A DNA stretch of 34,569 bases from Pyrinomonadaceae bacterium (GTDB lineage Bacteria; Acidobacteriota; Blastocatellia; Pyrinomonadales; Pyrinomonadaceae), in contig JAJTWY010000027.1 of the NCBI GenBank assembly GCA_021463165.1, positions 1 to 34,569 on the forward strand. The letters run 5' to 3'. Both the position numbers and the translations under genes were made by a program. The notes beneath the pieces are model-generated. The model searched no databases. It saw only the letters and a list, made by a program, of their open reading frames with translations, and had not been told where the DNA came from. The first letter of the stretch is position 1; every line of letters starts with the position of its first letter. Shown here piece by piece: positions 15,856-23,628 of the stretch.

Positions 15856-17270
15856 ACACGCGCTCGATTCGTTTTCGCTTGACGGTCTGGTACGCCGCGC
15901 TGCTCGCCGGCTTGCTCTTGGTATTCGGCGCTACTTCGTATTTCGGGCTCGCCGGTTACTTGGAGTGGTCGTTGAGGGATTCGCTCGAAAACCAGGCGCA
16001 GCAGATCGCGGTGAGCCATCTCGCCGATGTCGGGCTGACCGGCGAAGACTACGTAATCGGGGAGATCGAGGAGCATTACGCGCCTGAGATCAACTCGCGG
16101 TTCGTTCGCGTGACGCGCGGCGACGGAAGCATCTTGTACGCCTCCGGGATACCTGAAGACGAGAGTTTCGACCCGACAGGTCTGGGCGCAGCGACGCTGC
16201 CGTCCGACGAACCGTTCACCCGAAAGGTCTTTCTGCCGGACGGCAAGGGCGGTCTGCTGCTTTACACAATGCCTTTCACGGCGCGCGATGGCAGCTGCTA
16301 CACGATAGAGATCGGCGCACCTTTCCACGCGATCGAAAGCGTGCTGCGCGGGCTTTTATTCACTCTCGCGGTCGGCATGCCGATAATAATTCTCCTGTCA
16401 ATTGCCGGCGGCTACTTCGTTATGCGAAGGGCGCTCGAACCCGTCAACGCCCTAACGCACAGCGCGGAACGCATCACGTCGAGCAATTTGGGCGAACGGT
16501 TGCCGGCGGTGAACACCGGCGATGAATTGGAACGACTGTCGATTGCGCTGAATAACATGGTGGAACGGCTCGATGCGGCGTTTACACACATTCGTCGCTT
16601 TTCGGCGGACGCATCGCATGAGCTTCGTACGCCTTTAACGGTTCTCCGCGGCGAGCTCGAAGAGCTGGCTGAGCAGCCGAATCTTCAGGAAGAATCACGT
16701 GAGCGCATCGGCAGCGCTCTCGAAGAAACCGACCGGTTGTCAAGAATCGTGGAAAGCCTGCTGGTTATTTCCAGGCTTGATGCGGGCGAAGCGCGGATGG
16801 AAAAGAAGCAATTCGATTTTGCCGAATTGACCGCCGCGACCGTCGAGCAATTGCGCCTGCTGGCCGAAGACAAGGGCGTTTCCCTCGTCTCCGACGTCGA
16901 AGGCGGCGGCGTTGAAGTCGAAGGCGATCCGGCGCGGTTAAAGCAGATTGTTGTCAATCTGCTCGACAACGCGATCAAATATACGCCGCCGGACGGCAAA
17001 GTAGAAGCGAAGGTCAGGCGAAACGGGAGTTTTGCAATTCTAGAAGTTAAGGATGGCGGAATCGGAATTCCCGCCGAGGCCCTGCCGCATGTTTTTGAGC
17101 GTTTCTACCGAGTTGACAAAGCGCGTTCGCGCTCGGTCGGCGGCACCGGTTTAGGCCTGGCAATAGTTAAATCCATTTGCACGGCGCACGGAGGTGATGT
17201 GACTGTCGAAAGCCGGGAAGGGCGCGGCAGCATGTTTCAGGTCAAACTGCCGATAGTTGCGCAGGAGTAG
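15852..17270 (+). CDS. Membrane sensor histidine kinase
   Basis: This 472-residue inner-membrane kinase pairs with the preceding regulator. Two membrane segments (residues about 8-30 and 165-190) flank a periplasmic sensing region of about 135 residues. A HAMP linker follows (PVNALTHSAERITSSNLGERLP). The H-box has H256 in SADASHELRTPL. The ATPase shows the N-box NLLDNAIKYTP, the G1 box DGGIGIP and the G2 box GGTGLGLAIVKS. The ATG at 15852 overlaps the regulator's stop codon; a GTG at 15834 is less likely. The layout resembles the CusS/heavy-metal sensor class, though I see no clear metal-binding cluster in the sensor loop. Confidence 0.91.
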   Translation: MNTRSIRFRLTVWYAALLAGLLLVFGATSYFGLAGYLEWSLRDSLENQAQQIAVSHLADVGLTGEDYVIGEIEEHYAPEINSRFVRVTRGDGSILYASGIPEDESFDPTGLGAATLPSDEPFTRKVFLPDGKGGLLLYTMPFTARDGSCYTIEIGAPFHAIESVLRGLLFTLAVGMPIIILLSIAGGYFVMRRALEPVNALTHSAERITSSNLGERLPAVNTGDELERLSIALNNMVERLDAAFTHIRRFSADASHELRTPLTVLRGELEELAEQPNLQEESRERIGSALEETDRLSRIVESLLVISRLDAGEARMEKKQFDFAELTAATVEQLRLLAEDKGVSLVSDVEGGGVEVEGDPARLKQIVVNLLDNAIKYTPPDGKVEAKVRRNGSFAILEVKDGGIGIPAEALPHVFERFYRVDKARSRSVGGTGLGLAIVKSICTAHGGDVTVESREGRGSMFQVKLPIVAQE

Positions 17271-17327
17271 AGATGCGAAGTTCCTGCGGCGAGAGTCAAA
17301 ACAAAATCTATTACAAGGAGAAGTTCT

Positions 17328-18092
17328 ATGCAACGAAAAAGCCTGTTAATCACGTTCCTGGTGGGCGGATTGCTGATCATCCTTGCCTGTGGCATCAACA
17401 ATGAAGTTTTTGAAAGCAACGCGCAAACGTCAAAAGAAGAAGGCTATGTGCCGGTAGAAACACCGGCTCCCCTGCAGGAAAGCGGAAAGACACTGGAATA
17501 CAATTTCGATAAAGACAATGCTGGCGGTCTGCCGGAGAAATTTCACGACGGTTTGACCGGCAAAGGGACGCGAGGAACGTGGACGATAATGGCCGATGCG
17601 ACAGCGCCGTCTCAGCCAAACGTCATCGCGCAAACTTCAACCGACAAAACGAGCTATCGTTTTCCCGTTGTGATCGCGGACGAAGGCTCGTTCAAGGATG
17701 TGGATCTGAGCGTCAAGTTCAAGCCCGTTTCGGGCAAAGTCGACCAGGCTGCCGGGCTGGTCTGGCGGCTCAAGGACGCGAACAATTACTACATCGTCCG
17801 GGCGAACGCCCTCGAAAATAACGTTGTCCTTTACAAGGTCGAAAACGGCAAACGGTCTGACCTGCCGCTCGTCGGAAAAGGAAAAACCTACGGAGCAAAA
17901 GCACCAGTGCCAAAGGAAAAGTGGAGCGAGCTGCGCGTCGTTGCTATTGGGAAACTTTTTACCGTCTATCAAAACGGCGAAAAACTTTACGACGTTGAAG
18001 ACGAAACTTTCAGGGAAGCCGGGAAAATCGGGTTGTGGACAAAGGCCGATTCGGTCACCTATTTCGACGATTTGAAAGCAACCGCTAAGTAG
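17328..18092 (+). CDS. Lipoprotein with LamG/DUF1080-like fold
   Basis: This 254-residue exported protein has a lipobox with Cys21 (LIILAC) and an acidic, Pro-rich linker (VPVETPAPLQESGK). The rest resembles a concanavalin-type beta-sandwich as in LamG or 3-keto-disaccharide hydrolase (DUF1080) proteins: AAGLVWRLKDANNYYIVRAN, then KWSELRVVAIGKLFTVYQNG and AGKIGLWTKADSVTYFDDL at the end. A good AAGGAG precedes the ATG. It lies 57 bases after the kinase gene and 42 before the DUF1259 gene. It may bind a carbohydrate or cell-wall ligand; catalytic function is not evident. Confidence 0.75.
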   Translation: MQRKSLLITFLVGGLLIILACGINNEVFESNAQTSKEEGYVPVETPAPLQESGKTLEYNFDKDNAGGLPEKFHDGLTGKGTRGTWTIMADATAPSQPNVIAQTSTDKTSYRFPVVIADEGSFKDVDLSVKFKPVSGKVDQAAGLVWRLKDANNYYIVRANALENNVVLYKVENGKRSDLPLVGKGKTYGAKAPVPKEKWSELRVVAIGKLFTVYQNGEKLYDVEDETFREAGKIGLWTKADSVTYFDDLKATAK

Positions 18093-18134
18093 TGAAGACA
18101 GATCGTCTTAAAATGTCACTCATGGGAACGAAAA

Positions 18135-19115
18135 ATGATCAACAATATATCACGGCGAGAGGCAATTACCGGACTATTGGCTACCGGAGCGGCAGCGTTA
18201 GGCATAGCCGAAGCGAGGGCGGCCTCGGCCGAGCCTTCCTCGCAAAAAACAACGCCGCCGCTCACGCAGGACGAGATCAGGGCGATCGAAACCGCGCTGG
18301 GCAAAAAAGGCAGATACGTAGAAGCGGAAAGTACTTACACCTTGCCGCTGCCCCGCAACGATCTAAAGGTTTCGATCAAAGGCGATTCCGTGCCGATCGC
18401 TTTCGGCTTCGGCGGGTGGGTCTCGGTCAAAAAGACGATGGACGGCAAATCGGCGGTTTTGATGAGCGATACCGTCTTGCTCGAAGAAGAGGTCAATCCG
18501 CTGATCAGCTCCGCGCACGCCAACGGCTTGGAGATCAGCGCGATTCACAACCATTTCTTTTATGAGCAGCCGCGCATTTTTTACATGCACCTGCACGGCA
18601 TGGGAACGGTTGCCGATCTAGCGAAAAGCTACGCGGCGACCATCAGGAACAACAAGTTGTTTCCCGCAAATCAACCCAATGTCGCCCAGCCCGCGCGCAC
18701 GGCAAAGGAAATATTCGATCTCCCCGCGCTCGATAAAATTGCCGGAAAAACCGGCGCGATAAACGGTGCGACTTACAAATACACTGTAGGACGCGACGAT
18801 CTGCAGATTACCGCGATGGGCGCCGAGATGACGGCCAGCATCGGCTTAAACTCCTGGGCGTCGTTTGCCGGAACCGCGGGGACGGCTCACGTCGCGGGCG
18901 ACATTGCAATGCTCGAAGCGGAGGTGAATCCCGTCATCAGAACGTTGCGGCAAAACGATCTGGAAGTCGTGGCATTGCATCACCACATGCTCGGTGAATC
19001 CCCTCGGATAATCTTTTTGCATTATTACGGGCGCGGCAACGCGAACAAACTCGCAACGGGGTTCCGAGCCGCACTGGAGGAGTTGGGCAAAAAGCACGGC
19101 CAGATGGCGATGTAA
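18135..19115 (+). CDS. Exported DUF1259 (LppY/LpqO-like) protein, duplicated
   Basis: This 326-residue protein has a signal with SRREAIT near residue 6 and an AEARA-A cleavage region near residue 29, probably a Tat or Sec route. Two homologous DUF1259 halves follow. Half one has EEEVNPLISSAHANGLEIS, IHNHFFYEQPRIFYMHLHG. Half two has EAEVNPVIRTLRQNDLEVV, LHHHMLGESPRIIFLHYYG. The repeated His-rich pairs (HNH and HLH; HHH and HYY) could bind metal. No activity is established for the family to my knowledge. It lies in a tight same-strand run with the lipoprotein and propeller genes. Confidence 0.85.
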   Translation: MINNISRREAITGLLATGAAALGIAEARAASAEPSSQKTTPPLTQDEIRAIETALGKKGRYVEAESTYTLPLPRNDLKVSIKGDSVPIAFGFGGWVSVKKTMDGKSAVLMSDTVLLEEEVNPLISSAHANGLEISAIHNHFFYEQPRIFYMHLHGMGTVADLAKSYAATIRNNKLFPANQPNVAQPARTAKEIFDLPALDKIAGKTGAINGATYKYTVGRDDLQITAMGAEMTASIGLNSWASFAGTAGTAHVAGDIAMLEAEVNPVIRTLRQNDLEVVALHHHMLGESPRIIFLHYYGRGNANKLATGFRAALEELGKKHGQMAM

Positions 19116-19151
19116 AGTATTTCAGCCCTTTTTGAGGTGAGGTGAAAGGTT

Positions 19152-20153
19152 ATGAAAAAACGCTTGCGATTGAACTATACGGGCCCGGCGATAGTTTTCG
19201 CGTGGCTGGTCTGCGTGTTTACCGTTTCGCTGGGTTTCGCCGGCGAGACGGTTTACGTGACGAATTACAGCTCGGACTTCATATCGCTTATTGACGCCGA
19301 AACGAACAGAAGACTAGCTGAAATCCGCACGGGAAACAAGCCGCATGGCGTTGCCGTTTCGCCGGACGGACGCACTGTTTATGTCAGCAATGAAGGTGAT
19401 AACAATGTATCCGTGATCGATGCCGCCGCGCGCCGGGTAATAACCACCATCGCAGTCGGGAAAACGCCGAATCAGCTTTGCGTCAGCAAGGATGGGCGTG
19501 CCGTTTACGTTACAAACAACGGCGACGACACCATTTCCATGATTGACACGGCCAGCCGGACTGTTAAAACCATCGAAGTCGGGCGCAAACCGCACATTTT
19601 ACTTTCTTCGCCCGACGGTTCGCAGATTTTTGTAACGCTCGAAGGCGACAACAAGATCGTCGTCATCGACCACGCGAAACAGGAATTAAGCGGCGAGATT
19701 CCGGTCTATGGCTTCCCCCGCGTGATGGCGATTTCGCCCGACGGCCGCGGTCTTTATTTAACGCTTCGCTGGCTCAACGGCAGTTTGAAGATTGACACCG
19801 AAGCTCGAAAGGTCGTTTCGGGCTTCGACCTGGGAATGCCCGCGTTTCCCGCTGAAGGCAAAGCCGCTCACGGCCTGGCATTGTCCCGCGACGGGAAATA
19901 CTTGTATTTGACCAGCCAGATCCTGAATTCGGTCACAGTTCTGGAAACCGCGACGATGAAGGTCGTCCGTGACATTGCCGTTGGCAAGGACCCTAACTGG
20001 ATCGAGATAACCGCCGACGGTCAACGCGCGTTTGTCAGCAACACCGCCTCAGACAGCGTTTCCGTCATTGATCTGAGATCCAACAAAGTGATCGGCACCG
20101 TTCCGGTCGGCAAGAGCCCAAAGCGTTTGGCGATCGGAAATATCAACGAGTAG
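19152..20153 (+). CDS. Exported YVTN-repeat seven-bladed beta-propeller
   Basis: This 333-residue protein has an N-terminal hydrophobic signal (residues about 12-32) and seven propeller blades of about 42 residues. Each blade shows a YVTN-like strand and a closing V-ID strand: VYVTNYSSDFISLID, VYVSNEGDNNVSVID, VYVTNNGDDTISMID, IFVTLEGDNKIVVID, LYLTLRWLNGSLKID, LYLTSQILNSVTVLE and AFVSNTASDSVSVID. YVTN propellers of this size act as secreted or periplasmic binding or scaffold proteins, sometimes metal- or DNA-linked as in YncE. A GAGGTGAGGTG run precedes the ATG. The neighbours suggest the same exported system as the DUF1259 protein. Confidence 0.88.
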   Translation: MKKRLRLNYTGPAIVFAWLVCVFTVSLGFAGETVYVTNYSSDFISLIDAETNRRLAEIRTGNKPHGVAVSPDGRTVYVSNEGDNNVSVIDAAARRVITTIAVGKTPNQLCVSKDGRAVYVTNNGDDTISMIDTASRTVKTIEVGRKPHILLSSPDGSQIFVTLEGDNKIVVIDHAKQELSGEIPVYGFPRVMAISPDGRGLYLTLRWLNGSLKIDTEARKVVSGFDLGMPAFPAEGKAAHGLALSRDGKYLYLTSQILNSVTVLETATMKVVRDIAVGKDPNWIEITADGQRAFVSNTASDSVSVIDLRSNKVIGTVPVGKSPKRLAIGNINE

Positions 20154-20233
20154 AGATGTTCTTATCGTCACGGCGAATTGGGACTTGAAAATACTTGTCT
20201 CACATTTGCATGACCGAGGAAGCGGGAGGATTT

Positions 20234-21295
20234 GTGAAAACATTTATCGAATATCGAGCATTATTTCTGCTGATCGGCAGTTTGATTCTGAATTTCGCGT
20301 GCGCTTCGCCGCCGAATACCGAAAGATCGATCGGCAACGGTTCTTCAAACGCAAGTGGAGAAGTAACGATCTACGTTTCGCAGGACCGCGTTTTCTCCGA
20401 ACCCGTTTTGCGGGAATACGAAAAGAAGACCGGCGTCAAAGTGAATGTCGTGTATGACACCGAAGAAACGAAGTCGACCGGCCTTGCCAACAAATTGCTT
20501 GCGGAGAAAAATCGTCCGCAGGCGGATGTTTTCTGGTCTAACGAGCCGGTCAGGACGCTGGTTCTGAAGAAGAATCGCGTGCTGGCGGCTTACAAATCGC
20601 CGCAGGCCGAGGGGATTCCGGCAAATTTCAAAGACCCGGAAGGCTTCTGGACGGGATTTTCGGCCCGTTGCCGGGTGATCGTATATAACACAAACCTCGT
20701 AAAGCCGGACGAAGCGCCGAAGTCAATTTTCGACCTGACCGATCCGAAATGGAAAGGTCAGGTTGCAATTGCCGACCCGCGCTTCGGTTCGACGTCGTTT
20801 CACGTAGCGGCCCTCTACACCGAGCTGGGCGACGAGAAGGCGGATGATCTGTTCCGCAGACTGAAAGCCAACGACGTAAAAATTGTGCCCGGAAATTCGG
20901 TGGTCCGTGATATGGCCGCGCGGGGCGAGGTGAAAATCGGTTTGACCGACACCGACGACGTGAATGTCGCTCTTGAGGACAAACAGCCCGTGGCGATGGT
21001 TTTTCCGGACCGCGACGGCGTCGGAGTTCCGCTGATGCCGAATATGCTGTCGCTGATAAACAACGCCCCGCACGCTGAAGAAGGAAAACGACTGATTGAT
21101 TATCTGCTCTCGCCGGAAGTTGAAGGAATGCTGGCAAAATCGGAAGCCGTGCAGATACCTTTGCACGCTGACGTTGAACCGCCGAAAAACATTCCGCCGA
21201 TTGCTTCGATAAAAGCGATGACGCTCGATTACGGCAAGGCCGCCGACCGCCTGGAAGACGTAACGCGGCGTCTGGAGGACATTTTGGGATTGTAG
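20234..21295 (+). CDS. ABC transporter substrate-binding lipoprotein, FbpA-like
   Basis: This 353-residue periplasmic binding protein resembles Fe(III)-type class II solute binders. The GTG at 20234 lies four bases after GGAGG and gives a proper signal with Cys23 (NFAC). Earlier TTG/ATG codons give an unlikely hydrophilic N-terminus. Family features are YVSQDRVFSEPVLREYEKKTG, DVFWSNEP, RCRVIVYNTNLV and GNSVVRDMAARGEVKIGL. The segment that carries the FbpA iron Tyr pair reads GLTDTDDVNVALED instead, so no Tyr-Tyr is present. The substrate may therefore not be ferric iron. It is followed directly by permease and ATPase genes. Confidence 0.85.
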   Translation: MKTFIEYRALFLLIGSLILNFACASPPNTERSIGNGSSNASGEVTIYVSQDRVFSEPVLREYEKKTGVKVNVVYDTEETKSTGLANKLLAEKNRPQADVFWSNEPVRTLVLKKNRVLAAYKSPQAEGIPANFKDPEGFWTGFSARCRVIVYNTNLVKPDEAPKSIFDLTDPKWKGQVAIADPRFGSTSFHVAALYTELGDEKADDLFRRLKANDVKIVPGNSVVRDMAARGEVKIGLTDTDDVNVALEDKQPVAMVFPDRDGVGVPLMPNMLSLINNAPHAEEGKRLIDYLLSPEVEGMLAKSEAVQIPLHADVEPPKNIPPIASIKAMTLDYGKAADRLEDVTRRLEDILGL

Positions 21296-22929
21296 TGCCG
21301 GAGGGTGCGAACCTGGGATATTGGCGTTTGGAGACGAATCAAAAACAACGTTCGATTTTTGCAAAAGTCTACTCGCGGTTCAGCCTTCGCGGGCTGATCT
21401 TTTTTGTTGCGGCGGCGGGCTTTTTTTGTTTTTCGGTGCTGCCTGTCGTTTATATGGCGGCATCTTCGTTCGTGAGCGAGCAAGGAGCATTCAGTCCCGA
21501 GAATTATAAAGAACTTCTTTCCTTCGACGCGCGGCGGCGCGCTCTGCTGCTAAACAGCGCGGCGCTCGGTCTCGGCGCCGCTTGTCTTTCGACCCTGATC
21601 GGCGTGCCTCTGGGCTTTTTGCTCGCGCGAGCGGAGTTTACCTTCAAAAGGCTTTGGCGTTTCGTTCTGGTCGTCCCGCTTGTCATCCCGCCGTATATTT
21701 TCGCATTGGCCTGGGTGTTAATGCTCGGCAAGCCGGCGCCCGAGATCACCTACAGTTTATTCGGAGCGATCATAGTTTTGGGCCTATGCTTTTACCCGCT
21801 CCCGATGCTGGCGGCTGAAGCGGCTCTGCGACAGGTAGATCGCCGGATGGAAGAAGCGGCTTTGCTGGCAGCGCCTCCTTTTCGCGTTTTCCGGCGAATT
21901 ACGATGCCGTTGATCGCTCCGGTCGTTTCGGCTGTTTTCCTGATCGTCTTCGTGCTCTCGGTCGCGGAGTTCGGCGTCCCCGGGCTGCTGCGCGTCCGGG
22001 TTTTCACTACGGAAGTCTTCACGGCTTTCGCCGCGCTTTATGATATCGGGGCGGCCACAGCTCTGGCTGTTCCAGCTTCGTTCGTCACGCTGGTCGCGGC
22101 GATTTTTGCGGCGAAGCTGCTTGGCGAAAAGACTCTCATCGGCAGAAGAAAACATTTGGCGGCTGCGAACTCGACGCGGGGCAATTTCAGGTTCGCTTTG
22201 CTGGCGGGGGCATGTGTTGTTTTGTTTGCGGCCGTCCTGCTCCCGATTCTTACGCTGTCTTTCGAAGCCTTCGCGGTAAGGAGTTTATCGAAAATAGTTC
22301 TGGATTCCGGAGCGGCGATCGCGAACAGCCTTTTGCTTTCGGCGATCGGCGCCGGTTTGGTCGTCATCATTTCCGTCATTCTCGGATATACGCGCAGTCG
22401 CGCGAAAACGAATCGGAGGTGGCTTGCCGATGTTGTTTTTCTCGTCATCTTCGCCGTGCCGAGCACGGTCGTCGGGGTCGGGATCATCGGACTTTGGAAT
22501 CGCGGCGGTTTGGAAACGATCTATACGAGCCAGGCGATCATCGTCGTCGGTTATCTCGCCCGCTTCACCCCGGTCGCGGCTTTGATCTTTGGCGGTATTG
22601 TCCGGCAGATCCCTTACTCGATCGAAGAGGCGGCGGCGATCTCGGGAGCAAACTGGCTGCGCATTTTCGGCCGAATCGTGCTCCCGAATATGAAAAACGG
22701 GATCGCCGGGGTCTGGCTGATCATTTTTATTTTCACCTTTGGCGAACTGGGAACGACACTGCTTGTCGCGCCGCCGGGCGAAACCACCCTTCCCGTTCGT
22801 ATTTATACGCTCATCGCAAATACGCCGCCGAGCGAAGTCGCCGCACTTGCGCTTTTGCAGATTTCCGTCATTTTGCTTCCGTTGGCGTTTTTGATCCTAT
22901 GGCGAAAACCGAAGAAAAAGACCGCGTGA
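21295..22929 (+). CDS. ABC transporter permease, fused two-domain FbpB-like
   Basis: This 544-residue membrane protein has two fused permease halves, as in FbpB and ThiP. Each half carries an EAA loop: RMEEAALLAAPPFRVFRRIT and IEEAAAISGANWLRIFGRIV. About twelve hydrophobic segments are visible. The GTG at 21295 shares one base with the binding-protein stop codon, a coupled arrangement. It forms the channel for the substrate delivered by the preceding lipoprotein. Its last 31 bases overlap the ATPase if the ATG at 22899 is used. Confidence 0.87.
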   Translation: MPEGANLGYWRLETNQKQRSIFAKVYSRFSLRGLIFFVAAAGFFCFSVLPVVYMAASSFVSEQGAFSPENYKELLSFDARRRALLLNSAALGLGAACLSTLIGVPLGFLLARAEFTFKRLWRFVLVVPLVIPPYIFALAWVLMLGKPAPEITYSLFGAIIVLGLCFYPLPMLAAEAALRQVDRRMEEAALLAAPPFRVFRRITMPLIAPVVSAVFLIVFVLSVAEFGVPGLLRVRVFTTEVFTAFAALYDIGAATALAVPASFVTLVAAIFAAKLLGEKTLIGRRKHLAAANSTRGNFRFALLAGACVVLFAAVLLPILTLSFEAFAVRSLSKIVLDSGAAIANSLLLSAIGAGLVVIISVILGYTRSRAKTNRRWLADVVFLVIFAVPSTVVGVGIIGLWNRGGLETIYTSQAIIVVGYLARFTPVAALIFGGIVRQIPYSIEEAAAISGANWLRIFGRIVLPNMKNGIAGVWLIIFIFTFGELGTTLLVAPPGETTLPVRIYTLIANTPPSEVAALALLQISVILLPLAFLILWRKPKKKTA

Positions 22930-23621
22930 AAAGAGCAAATTATTTGTCGCTTGCCGGGGTTTCAAAATCGTTCGGCGGGCGGGCGATACTTAAAGAGATC
23001 TCGTTCCAGGTTGCGATGGGCGAATCCGTGGTTCTGCTCGGGCCGAGCGGCTGCGGAAAAACGACACTTTTGCGGATGATCGCCGGTCTTGAAACGCCCG
23101 ACGCGGGTGAAATCCACCTCGACGGCGAATGCGTCGCCGCGCCTGGGGCTAATCTTGTGGCGCCTCACCGCCGACAGATCGGTTTTGTTTTTCAAGACCT
23201 CGCTCTTTGGGCCCATTTTACCGTTGAAGGAAACTTGCAGTTTGTTCTCTCGTCGCAGAAAGTTCCGAGATCGGAGCAAACCGGGAGCATCGTGGAGATG
23301 CTAGATCTGGTTAGGATGCAAGGCTTTGCTAAGAACTATCCTGCCGAGCTTTCGGGCGGCGAACAGCAGCGTGTCGCCCTGGCCCGCGCCTTGATCGGCG
23401 GCCCGCGTCTGCTCTTGCTGGATGAACCGTTTTCGAGCCTCGATGCGAATTTGCGAGGCGAATTGCGCGACGAATTGATCGCTATCCAAAAGCGCCTCGG
23501 CATCACGACAGTTTCCGTAACGCACGATGAAGAGGAAGCGGAAGTGCTGGCCGACCGAATAGTGAAGCTAAGGGAGGGAGCAATCGAAAGCGTTACAGTT
23601 GTCAAACCCGATAAAGTTTGA
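22899..23621 (+). CDS. ABC transporter ATP-binding protein, FbpC-like
   Basis: This 240-residue ATPase powers the preceding permease. Walker A is GPSGCGKTT, the Q-loop region is VFQDLALWAHF, the signature is LSGGEQQRVALARAL, Walker B is LLLLDEPFSSLD and the switch His is in SVTHDEEEA. It is short and lacks the extra C-terminal TOBE-like domain of many MalK/FbpC proteins. The ATG at 22899 overlaps the permease; a GTG at 22926 with a GTGA overlap is an equal alternative. A much longer open frame from 22212 is a shadow of the permease gene. Confidence 0.88.
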   Translation: MAKTEEKDRVKRANYLSLAGVSKSFGGRAILKEISFQVAMGESVVLLGPSGCGKTTLLRMIAGLETPDAGEIHLDGECVAAPGANLVAPHRRQIGFVFQDLALWAHFTVEGNLQFVLSSQKVPRSEQTGSIVEMLDLVRMQGFAKNYPAELSGGEQQRVALARALIGGPRLLLLDEPFSSLDANLRGELRDELIAIQKRLGITTVSVTHDEEEAEVLADRIVKLREGAIESVTVVKPDKV

Positions 23622-23628
23622 TCCGCTT

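Noticed and set aside
19152..20153. Repetitive sequence as a CRISPR or DNA tandem repeat
   Set aside because: The repeats are at the protein level (seven YVTN blades) and diverge at the DNA level.
22212..22898. Long upstream extension of the ABC ATPase frame
   Set aside because: It overlaps the permease, whose EAA loops and membrane segments are clear; the extension lacks any domain and is a shadow.
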